Assembly (NCBI GenBank): GCA_029945985.1 | Contig: JAQSDP010000166.1 | Location: forward strand, 1 to 5,301 | DNA from: a bacterium | Lineage (GTDB): Bacteria; Acidobacteriota; Blastocatellia; Pyrinomonadales; Pyrinomonadaceae | DNA length: 5,301 nucleotides | Reading direction: 5' to 3' | In this document: positions 1-5,301 of the stretch, in pieces | Layout of the letters: each line of letters opens with the position of its first letter | How positions within the stretch are numbered: position 1 is the stretch's first letter | Position numbers and translations under genes: made by a program | Notes under the pieces: generated by a model | Databases searched by the model: none | Told to the model about the DNA's origin: nothing | The model's input: the letters and a program-made list of their open reading frames with translations, nothing else

Positions 1-7
1 CGCATCG

Positions 8-622
8 ATGGGGAATCGGGAGGACACGATCACGGCGGACCGTTCCAAGGAAACCATCGTTTTCAAGGCCTTAAACGAACATCGCGAAACGCTGGACGCC
101 GCCGCGAGCGGCCTTGCGGACGAGATAGCCCGAACAGCCGATGTCATTATTGAGACTTTCAGATCTGGCAATAAGATCCTGGTGTGCGGAAATGGCGGGA
201 GTGCGGCTGATGCTCAGCACCTAGCGGCTGAGTTTGTTGGGCGTTATCAAACTGAGAGACGATCTCTACCCGCAATTGCACTTACAACGGACACTTCAGC
301 TCTGACTGCGATTGGAAACGATTACGGATTTGAACGGGTCTTTGCGCGGCAGGTAGAAGGTTTGGCAGTCGCCGGCGATTGCCTGATCGCGATCAGCACC
401 AGCGGAAATTCACCGAATGTGATCGCAGGGGTTATGGAAGCCCGCCGAAAGGGGTGCAAGATCATTGGGCTGTCGGGCGCTCAAGGTAAAAAGCTGGCAT
501 CGCTGTCAGATGCGAGTATTCTGATTCCTTCCGCAAAGACGGCTAGGATTCAGGAGCTTCACATCACGGTCGCGCATATCTGGTGCGAGCTGGTGGACGA
601 GGCGTTTTCCGGTGTCGAATAA
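8..622 (+). CDS. gmhA: D-sedoheptulose 7-phosphate isomerase GmhA
   Basis: Cytoplasmic isomerase that converts D-sedoheptulose 7-phosphate to D-glycero-D-manno-heptose 7-phosphate, the first committed step of nucleotide-activated heptose synthesis. The 204-residue protein is one SIS (sugar isomerase) domain. Seen in the sequence: the phosphosugar loop CGNGGSAADAQH (60-71), the second SIS loop STSGNS (130-135), and the helix starting RIQELH (180-185). By alignment from memory with E. coli GmhA (metal ligands His61, Glu65, Gln172, His180), the equivalents are His71, Glu75, Gln182 and His190, all present, so the enzyme should be active. It is about 10 residues longer than E. coli GmhA at the N-terminus. 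The ATG at 8 is the only plausible start seen, but the frame is open to the left edge, so a start further upstream cannot be excluded. The stop overlaps the kinase start by one base (TAATG), and the neighbouring kinase acts on its product. The family call is secure; the exact start is less so. Confidence 0.94.
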   Translation: MGNREDTITADRSKETIVFKALNEHRETLDAAASGLADEIARTADVIIETFRSGNKILVCGNGGSAADAQHLAAEFVGRYQTERRSLPAIALTTDTSALTAIGNDYGFERVFARQVEGLAVAGDCLIAISTSGNSPNVIAGVMEARRKGCKIIGLSGAQGKKLASLSDASILIPSAKTARIQELHITVAHIWCELVDEAFSGVE

Positions 623-1599
623 TGGATATCAGCGGTTTTAAGAGAACCAGAGTTCTTGTCCTCGGCGACGTAATGCTGGACCGTTATTGGTGGGGCAGCG
701 TTACAAGGATCTCACCCGAAGCGCCCGTTCCAATAGTTCGCCTCGAGCGCGAAACTTTGCGACCCGGCGGAGCGGCTAACGTCGCGGCGAATGCCTCCGC
801 TCTGGGCTCGACTGTGGAACTGATCGGAGTCGTTGGACGCGACTCGGACGCGTCGGCGCTCGAAAGAATATCAGAGGGCTGCGGGCTTACGTCTCAACAT
901 CTGATCGCTTCAGACACTCGCGGAACGATCGTGAAGACCCGTGTTGTTGCTCACGGTCAGCACGTTATTCGACTCGATTCGGAAGATGCTCGAGAAAGTT
1001 CGGAAGAGGAAGCGCATGGGCTGGTCAGTAAGCTAAAAAGCCGAATAGAGGAATCCGATGTATTGATCCTTTCCGACTACGGAAAGGGAGTTCTCACACA
1101 AGCGATCGTCACTGAGGCAGTATCGCTCTCAAAGGAAGCGGGCATTCCCGTGCTCGCCGATCCCAAGGGAAAGCACTTCGAAAAGTACATGGGAGCGACC
1201 GTTCTGACTCCCAACCGACGAGAGGCCGCCGAGGCTTGTAAGCTCGAAGAAAATCAGGCGGATCTGGTGCAGACTGCGGGTAACCGACTGCTTCAGGATC
1301 TTTCGCTCGAGAATGTGCTGATCACCGAGAGTGAGAATGGAATGACTCTTTTCCGTCAGAACGGCGAGGATGTCCACTTTGACACTACTGCTCGAGAGGT
1401 CTTCGACGTGACCGGTGCTGGCGATACTGTCATCGCAACGTTAGCAGTCGCATTAGCCGCGGGAATGAGCATGGTCGACGCAGCGTTGTTGGCAAACACT
1501 GCTGCCGGCCTGAGCGTCCAGCATATCGGCACGGCTGCCGTGAGCTATCAGGAACTAAGAGAAGAATTAGACCTTTTTGATGCCGGAAAATCGCGATAG
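622..1599 (+). CDS. rfaE1: D-glycero-beta-D-manno-heptose-7-phosphate kinase (HldA/RfaE1, kinase domain only)
   Basis: PfkB/ribokinase-family kinase that uses ATP to phosphorylate heptose 7-phosphate at C1, giving the beta-1,7-bisphosphate. The 325-residue protein matches the N-terminal half of E. coli HldE throughout: GDVMLDRYWWG (15-25), RISPEAPVP (29-37), first PfkB signature RPGGAANVAANASALG (47-62), LSDYGKG (150-156), DPKG (180-183), LTPNRRE (195-201), and the second signature DVTGAGDT (262-269) with the likely catalytic base Asp268. It ends shortly after the kinase domain, so the HldE C-terminal adenylyltransferase domain is absent; split kinases of this type are known. The PfkB fold points to the ADP-heptose route, because the GDP-heptose route uses a GHMP-family kinase (HddA). 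The ATG at 622 is preferred over an in-frame ATG at 583, because 583 would add 13 unconserved residues inside gmhA and 622 gives a TAATG coupling with the gmhA stop. No Shine-Dalgarno motif is evident. Confidence 0.93.
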   Translation: MDISGFKRTRVLVLGDVMLDRYWWGSVTRISPEAPVPIVRLERETLRPGGAANVAANASALGSTVELIGVVGRDSDASALERISEGCGLTSQHLIASDTRGTIVKTRVVAHGQHVIRLDSEDARESSEEEAHGLVSKLKSRIEESDVLILSDYGKGVLTQAIVTEAVSLSKEAGIPVLADPKGKHFEKYMGATVLTPNRREAAEACKLEENQADLVQTAGNRLLQDLSLENVLITESENGMTLFRQNGEDVHFDTTAREVFDVTGAGDTVIATLAVALAAGMSMVDAALLANTAAGLSVQHIGTAAVSYQELREELDLFDAGKSR

Positions 1600-1604
1600 C
1601 GCTA

Positions 1605-2612
1605 ATGAGTATTTCTGTTAACTTCATTGAGCGTCGCGAAGGTGATTCACCGAGTATAGAGCGCGTGTTTCGGGCGGTCGCAACAAAGCTCGAAGCCTTA
1701 GGGATCCGCTCGACCTTTACAAAGGCTTCGTTCGGGAATGGAATTATCTCTACGGTTCTCAACCTACTCGCCTTTCGTCCCGAACAAGCCGACGTTATCC
1801 ACATCACCGGGCACATTAACTATATGGGCATGGTTTTGTCGAGAGATAAGACTGTACTGACGATTCACGACGTCACCATCCTTGACCATCGAAAAGGACT
1901 TCGCCGAGCCCTTATTGAGCGGCTCTATTTCAGATGGCCGACCCGACGACTTAGATATGTGACGGCCATCTCTCAACAAACTAAAGAACGACTTTTGGGG
2001 CTCCCCGGGCTATCGGATCAGAATATACGAGTTATTGAAAATCCATTACTCGTATCCTTGTCGGTCCCCCCGCGGACAAAGGTCTTCGACGCTGCGAAAC
2101 CGACAATTCTTCAGTTGGGGACGGCCCCAAACAAGAACCTTGAGAGGTTGATCCGGGCAATTGCTGGCATTCCGTGCCGCCTCAGGATCATAGGGAATCT
2201 TTCGCCCGCCCTCATCATGCTTCTGGAAGAACTAAATATCGACTACACCAATGCCAAATCGCTTTCAGATGCCGATGTCGAATTAGCCTACGAGAGTGCC
2301 GATATCGTGACACTTTGCTCAACAGACGAGGGATTTGGCCTCCCGATCATCGAGGCTCAGGCAAAGGGGGTTGTTGTGGTGACATCCGATCGTTCCCCGA
2401 TGAAAGACGTCGCCGCCGGAGGAGCATATTTGGTGGACCCGGAGAACGTTGAGGCAATACGCGCCGGTATACTTGCGGTCATAGCGGATAGCCCACTTCG
2501 TGAGGATCTCGTGCGTCGAGGTCGAGAAAATGTTAGCCGTTTCGACCCGGCAAGGATCGCTGACCAGTATAGATCGCTTTATGAGGAGGTAGTTGTAAAC
2601 CAGATAATATGA
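1605..2612 (+). CDS. Glycosyltransferase family 4 (GT-B fold), acceptor unknown
   Basis: Probable retaining GT4 glycosyltransferase acting on the cytoplasmic side of the membrane during glycan assembly. The 335-residue protein has the two-domain GT-B layout. The N-terminal acceptor domain (about 1-150) contains TIHDV (86-90), SQQTKERL (123-130) and VIENP (143-147). The C-terminal donor domain (about 165-325) contains LGTAPNKNLERLIRA (171-185), RIIGNLS (194-200) and the GT4 E-x7-E motif EGFGLPIIE (Glu242, Glu250), followed by SPMKDVAAGGAYLVDP (264-279). The usual glycine-rich N-terminal loop is replaced by a segment around DSPSIERVF (14-22), which I recall from a subset of GT4 proteins. There is no signal peptide or clear transmembrane helix. 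The gene starts five bases after the kinase stop and overlaps the next gene by ATGA, so it belongs to the operon. Donor and acceptor cannot be read from sequence; heptose and an N-acetyl-6-deoxy-L-hexosamine are both candidates. Classical LPS heptosyltransferases are GT9, so a heptose donor would be unusual. Confidence 0.9.
   Translation: MSISVNFIERREGDSPSIERVFRAVATKLEALGIRSTFTKASFGNGIISTVLNLLAFRPEQADVIHITGHINYMGMVLSRDKTVLTIHDVTILDHRKGLRRALIERLYFRWPTRRLRYVTAISQQTKERLLGLPGLSDQNIRVIENPLLVSLSVPPRTKVFDAAKPTILQLGTAPNKNLERLIRAIAGIPCRLRIIGNLSPALIMLLEELNIDYTNAKSLSDADVELAYESADIVTLCSTDEGFGLPIIEAQAKGVVVVTSDRSPMKDVAAGGAYLVDPENVEAIRAGILAVIADSPLREDLVRRGRENVSRFDPARIADQYRSLYEEVVVNQII
2583..2590 (+). promoter_or_regulatory. 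Shine-Dalgarno-like GAGGAGGT, poorly placed
   Basis: GAGGAGGT closely matches the anti-Shine-Dalgarno complement but ends 18 bases before the reductase ATG at 2609, against a usual spacing of roughly 5-10. It also encodes the Glu-Glu-Val near the end of the glycosyltransferase. No in-frame alternative start (ATG, GTG or TTG) lies at a better distance. It may be a weak ribosome site that helps re-initiation, or just coding sequence. Confidence 0.25.
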
Positions 2613-3499
2613 GCCAGACTCGCATCCTTATTCTCGGAGGAACCGGAATGCTTGGGCACAAATTGGTCCAGCGGTTCCAGACGTCTTTCGATACCTTTTG
2701 TACGATTCGGAAAGGCTTTTCGACGGTTGCTCCGCTCGGAATATTCGAGCGTGAACAGGTCTTTGAAAATGTAGACGTAGAGGACTTTGAATCGGTCAAG
2801 AAAATCATCGATCAGCTTAAGCCAGACGTCGTAGTAAATGCGGTGGGTATCATTAAGCAGATCGCCGAATCTAACAACGTCGTCCAAACCCTTAGGGTCA
2901 ATTCTATTTTCCCTAACCTGCTCGCGGAACTCGCAAAGGAATTGGACTTTAGGTTTATCACTATTGGGACCGACTGCGCGTTCCTTGGAGACCGCGGTGG
3001 TTATCGCGAGTCAGACCCGCCGGACGCGTTGGATCTCTACGGCAGAAGCAAACAGTATGGAGAGGTCGTCGGGCCGAACTGCCTTTCCCTTAGAACATCC
3101 ATCATTGGACGCGAGCTCGGAACAGCCCACAGTCTGGTGGATTGGTTTCTTTCACGATCTGGGAAGGTTCACGGATACTCCAAAGCGATCTTCAGTGGCT
3201 TTCCCACAACGGTTTTGTCCGACATTATCGCCGACGTAATCACGAACCATCCCGCTCTTTCCGGCCTGTTTCACGTTTCAAGCGAGCCTATCGACAAATT
3301 CAGCCTGCTTTCCCTTATCAAAGAGCGCTCTTCTTTCGACATTGAGATTGAAGTAGATGACGTCTTTTCGATCGATCGATCGCTTGACTCGTCCAGATTT
3401 CGGCAAATAACGGGTTTCGCTCCGTTACCTTGGCCGGAAATGATTGATAGAATGCTCTCTGACCCAACTCCTTACAACAATTGGCGAAAATTATCCTGA
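2609..3499 (+). CDS. SDR-family NDP-4-keto-6-deoxy-sugar reductase, RmlD/WbvR-like
   Basis: NAD(P)H-dependent reductase of the RmlD branch of extended SDRs, predicted to reduce the C4 ketone of a UDP-2-acetamido-2,6-dideoxy-L-hexos-4-ulose in the cytoplasm. The 296-residue protein has the Rossmann loop GGTGMLGH (10-17, GxxGxxG), VVNAVGIIKQ (75-84), the Thr-Asp pair at 121-122, and the catalytic pair Tyr144 and Lys148 (YGRSK). Downstream come LRTSIIGRELG (161-171), FSGFPT (195-200), FHVSSEPIDK (221-230) and IDRSLDSSRFR (255-265). From memory, this C-terminal set marks the reductases found beside UDP-sugar 2-epimerases rather than true dTDP-rhamnose RmlD. It ends where the SDR ends; CapF and WbjC (about 370 residues) carry an extra C-terminal cupin domain, so this protein is closer to WbvR (L-RhaNAc/L-QuiNAc branch). 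The start overlaps the preceding stop as ATGA. Reductase family is secure; the substrate is inferred from its neighbour. Confidence 0.88.
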   Translation: MSQTRILILGGTGMLGHKLVQRFQTSFDTFCTIRKGFSTVAPLGIFEREQVFENVDVEDFESVKKIIDQLKPDVVVNAVGIIKQIAESNNVVQTLRVNSIFPNLLAELAKELDFRFITIGTDCAFLGDRGGYRESDPPDALDLYGRSKQYGEVVGPNCLSLRTSIIGRELGTAHSLVDWFLSRSGKVHGYSKAIFSGFPTTVLSDIIADVITNHPALSGLFHVSSEPIDKFSLLSLIKERSSFDIEIEVDDVFSIDRSLDSSRFRQITGFAPLPWPEMIDRMLSDPTPYNNWRKLS

Positions 3500-3500
3500 T

Positions 3501-4598
3501 ATGAAAGTACTAACCATCTTCGGCACCCGCCCGGAGATCATCAGGCTTAGCCTGATAATGAAGATTCTCGACCAGCATTGTGAGCATATAACGCTGCACA
3601 CGGGGCAGAACTACGACCAGAGCCTGAGCGATATCTTTATTCGGGATCTCGAGGTGCGAACTCCCGATATGCACCTGGGCATCAGATCTGAGGGTTTTGC
3701 GGACCAAGCAGGCCAGATATTGAGCGGCGTAGACAAAGCGATCGTCGAGCATCAGCCGGACAAGGTGTTGATCCTTGGAGATACGAACAGCGGCCTCTCC
3801 GCTATCGTCGCCGCCCGTCGGCAGATACCCGTTTTTCATATGGAAGCGGGAAATCGTTGTTTCGACGACCGCGTCCCTGAGGAGATCAACCGGAGGATCA
3901 TCGATCATTCGAGTACCATACTCTTACCCTACACAGAGAGGAGTAAGGAAAACCTCGTGGCCGAAGGCATTCCGAGGGAACGGATCTTCGTCACCGGAAA
4001 TCCTATAAGCGAAGTTCTGAACAACTTCTCGGAAAACATCGAAGCAAGCAGCGTCCTTATAGACAATAATGTTAAGCCCTTCGAGTATTTTTTAGCGACA
4101 ATCCACAGGGCTGAGAACGTTGATATTCCGGGCCGGCTCGTTTCTATATTCAAAGGCTTCGAGTTGGTAGCACAGAAGATCGGGAAGCCGGTGTTGGTCA
4201 GTTGCCACCCAAGAACGGCATCACGGATCAAGGAAGCAGGACTTTCAGTTGGCTCGGCTGTTCGGTTGATCGATCCGCTGGGATTTTTCGATTTTGTTAA
4301 GCTTGAGCGAAACGCCCTTGCGGTCCTTACCGATAGCGGTACGGTTCAAGAAGAATGCGCAATTTTCGCGATTCCTAACGTAACAGTACGGGACGTGACC
4401 GAGCGGCCGGAAACGCTCGAATGCGGAAGTAACATCATCAGCGGAGCTGACCCTGAAATGATCCTGAGAAGCGTTGAGATCGCGATCGCTCAGCCATCGA
4501 ACTGGGATCCGCCCGCTGAATACTTGGTCAAGAATACGTCTCAGATCGTTTCTAAGATCGTCCTGGGTTCCACGCTGCTACGACAATATTCGTCTTAG
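3501..4598 (+). CDS. Non-hydrolysing UDP-N-acetyl-sugar 2-epimerase, WbvD/WbjD/CapG-like (WecB superfamily)
   Basis: GT-B-fold epimerase that inverts C2 of a UDP-2-acetamido sugar; the predicted substrate is UDP-L-RhaNAc (giving UDP-L-QuiNAc) or UDP-L-PneNAc (giving UDP-L-FucNAc). The 365-residue protein has full-length WecB architecture: FGTRPEIIRLS (7-17), HTGQNYD (33-39), GDTNS (93-97), HMEAGNRCFDDRVPEEINRR (113-132), TGNPI (165-169), HRAEN (202-206), HPRT (236-239), LTDSGTVQEE (276-285) and ERPETLECG (301-309). Equivalents of E. coli WecB Asp95, Glu117, Glu131 and His213 are Asp94, Glu115, Glu127 and His202. The wording IIRLS, TGQNYD and AGNRCFD-RVPEEINR is what I recall from WbjD/CapG/WbvD; WecB itself has AIKMAP and AGLRTGD. 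Automatic annotation would probably say UDP-GlcNAc 2-epimerase (wecB), which remains possible. The ATG at 3501 is chosen over an in-frame ATG at 3444 because it begins MKVLTIFGTRPE as in the family and leaves one base after the reductase stop. Confidence 0.9.
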   Translation: MKVLTIFGTRPEIIRLSLIMKILDQHCEHITLHTGQNYDQSLSDIFIRDLEVRTPDMHLGIRSEGFADQAGQILSGVDKAIVEHQPDKVLILGDTNSGLSAIVAARRQIPVFHMEAGNRCFDDRVPEEINRRIIDHSSTILLPYTERSKENLVAEGIPRERIFVTGNPISEVLNNFSENIEASSVLIDNNVKPFEYFLATIHRAENVDIPGRLVSIFKGFELVAQKIGKPVLVSCHPRTASRIKEAGLSVGSAVRLIDPLGFFDFVKLERNALAVLTDSGTVQEECAIFAIPNVTVRDVTERPETLECGSNIISGADPEMILRSVEIAIAQPSNWDPPAEYLVKNTSQIVSKIVLGSTLLRQYSS

Positions 4599-4667
4599 CC
4601 TTTCGCACTCTCGAGTGTTACCGGTGTCCGATTCGCCTCCTCCGCAATGTGATTAGGCCGTCCAGAA
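4599..4667 (+). other. 69-base intergenic gap, no clear signal
   Basis: This is the only real gap between genes in the window. I see no G+C-rich hairpin followed by a T run, no convincing -35/-10 pair and no Shine-Dalgarno motif before the ATG at 4668. Small inverted repeats (CACTC-TC-GAGTG near 4607-4618 and ACCGGT near 4620) are too short to argue for a terminator. Transcription probably continues into the next gene. Confidence 0.5.
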
Positions 4668-5301
4668 ATGTCTTCTCGCGCAAAACAACGTCTGTGGCTC
4701 ATCTGCGAACTTTACTATCCCGAAGTAAACGCAACAGGTCATTACATCACCCAGATCGGCAGCGGTCTCGCCGACGAATTTGATGTTAACGTCATTTGCG
4801 GACAGCCAAACTACTTATCCAAGGGTATCCGTGCTCCCGCACGTGACTCATATAAGAACGTCACAATATTTCGGGTTTGGTCAACAACCCTAAATAAAAA
4901 CGTCCTGCCTTTTCGCCTGATCAATATGCTGACGATCGGGGTGTCAATGTTCTTAAAGTGCGTCCGGCAATTCAGTCGCGGTGACCGGGTTCTGGTGGTG
5001 ACCGCTCCGCCGAGTCTGCCGTATACCACTGCTCTCGCCGCACTCGTTAAAGGTGCTTCTTACGTCGTGCTGCTCCACGACCTGTACCCGGATATCCTGG
5101 CCGCCGTCGGTAAAACCAGGAAAGGTTCGCTGCTCTTTAACACCATTGAAAGGTTGAATAGGTGGCTCTACAAGCATGCGAATCGGCTGATAGTCATCGG
5201 GCGGGACATGCATCAACGCGTATCGGAAAAGGCCAGCGGATTGGACGTCCGGATAGTCACGATCCCTAACTGGTCGGATCTCCACGCGATCACCCCAAGC
5301 C
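4668..5301 (+). CDS. Glycosyltransferase family 4, WbuB-like, 3' end beyond the window
   Basis: N-terminal 211 residues of a GT4 glycosyltransferase of the WbuB-like group, in which WbuB itself is associated with L-FucNAc-containing O-antigens. The open frame runs off the right edge without a stop; such proteins are usually about 400 residues, so roughly half is present. Visible motifs are CELYYPEVNATG (13-24), which holds the N-terminal nucleotide or acceptor loop, then GQPNYLSKG (45-53), VTAPPSLPY (111-119), LLHDLYPDIL (135-144), the helix ERLNRWLYKHANRLIVIG (161-178) and IPNWSD (199-204). The E-x7-E donor site would lie in the missing half. The hydrophobic stretch at about 79-98 is typical of membrane-associated GT4 N-terminal domains; there is no signal peptide. 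The ATG at 4668 is the first start after an in-frame stop at 4650-4652. Adjacent to the reductase/2-epimerase pair, it is a candidate transferase for their product or for lipid-linked initiation or extension. Confidence 0.88.
   Translation, partial: MSSRAKQRLWLICELYYPEVNATGHYITQIGSGLADEFDVNVICGQPNYLSKGIRAPARDSYKNVTIFRVWSTTLNKNVLPFRLINMLTIGVSMFLKCVRQFSRGDRVLVVTAPPSLPYTTALAALVKGASYVVLLHDLYPDILAAVGKTRKGSLLFNTIERLNRWLYKHANRLIVIGRDMHQRVSEKASGLDVRIVTIPNWSDLHAITPS

Noticed and set aside
383..396. 14-base perfect palindrome CTGATCGCGATCAG
   Set aside because: It lies in the middle of gmhA and encodes conserved SIS-domain residues; a similar GATCGCGATC at 4478-4487 is also in coding sequence. There is no promoter context, so an operator is not supported.
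1430..1816. 128-codon minus-strand frame across the kinase/glycosyltransferase junction
   Set aside because: It is opposite two confidently assigned genes and has no recognisable domain.
2838..3239. 133-codon + strand open frame in another phase
   Set aside because: It is wholly inside the reductase gene, the composition looks random, and the reductase frame holds all the conserved motifs.
2609..3499. Assignment as dTDP-4-dehydrorhamnose reductase (rmlD)
   Set aside because: No rmlA, rmlB or rmlC is nearby and the C-terminal motifs and the 2-epimerase neighbour fit UDP-L-amino-sugar reductases better.
3510..3908. 132-codon open frame on the minus strand
   Set aside because: It is antisense to the well-conserved 2-epimerase active-site region and has no recognisable family.
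4482..4489. GCGATCGC octamer resembling the cyanobacterial HIP1 element
   Set aside because: I found only one copy, whereas HIP1-bearing genomes have them very often; it does not support a cyanobacterial origin.
4474..4656. 60-codon + strand frame ending in the 69-base gap
   Set aside because: It starts inside the 2-epimerase gene in a different phase and is Arg/Ser-rich, which is typical of out-of-frame translation.
4599..4667. Possible terminator and new promoter before the last gene
   Set aside because: No stable hairpin with a T run and no recognisable -35/-10 pair could be found by eye.
4953..5285. 110-codon open frame on the minus strand
   Set aside because: It lies opposite the + strand WbuB-like glycosyltransferase, which carries clear family motifs; the minus frame has no recognisable domain and is a shadow.

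Overview
The window carries a tightly packed, one-direction (+ strand) block of six surface-polysaccharide genes. The genes are gmhA, a single-domain heptose-7-phosphate kinase (rfaE1/hldA type), a GT4 glycosyltransferase, an RmlD-like SDR reductase, a non-hydrolysing UDP-sugar 2-epimerase, and the N-terminal half of a second, WbuB-like GT4 glycosyltransferase that runs off the right edge. No RNA gene, mobile element, CRISPR array, origin or clear promoter or terminator is visible. The largest gene-free stretch is 69 bases.

Left part (8-1599): two consecutive steps of ADP-heptose synthesis. GmhA isomerises sedoheptulose 7-phosphate and the PfkB-family kinase phosphorylates C1 of the resulting heptose 7-phosphate. 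The kinase lacks the adenylyltransferase domain that is fused to it in E. coli HldE, so the later steps (GmhB phosphatase, nucleotidyltransferase, and HldD epimerase if used) must lie elsewhere.

Right part (1605-5301): glycan assembly. The reductase and 2-epimerase look like the last two enzymes of a UDP-N-acetyl-6-deoxy-L-hexosamine pathway. The best fit from family knowledge is WbvR/WbvD, making UDP-L-QuiNAc through UDP-L-RhaNAc; the alternative is the WbjC/WbjD or CapF/CapG route to UDP-L-FucNAc. The reductase has no C-terminal cupin (3-epimerase) domain, which favours L-QuiNAc. The 4,6-dehydratase/5-epimerase that starts either pathway is not in the window. The two GT4 enzymes are candidates for transferring these sugars.

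The first four junctions are a 1-base overlap, a 5-base gap, a 4-base ATGA overlap and a 1-base gap, which indicates a translationally coupled operon. Heptose synthesis implies a Gram-negative (diderm) bacterium with lipopolysaccharide or another heptose-containing glycan. GC content looks close to balanced and almost no start has a Shine-Dalgarno motif at normal spacing. My impression is an environmental lineage such as Acidobacteriota, but this is a low-confidence guess. I see a recognisable LPS or O-antigen-type locus and no evidence of a previously undescribed system. The main points of interest are the identity of the L-sugar and the co-location of heptose genes with L-amino-sugar genes.
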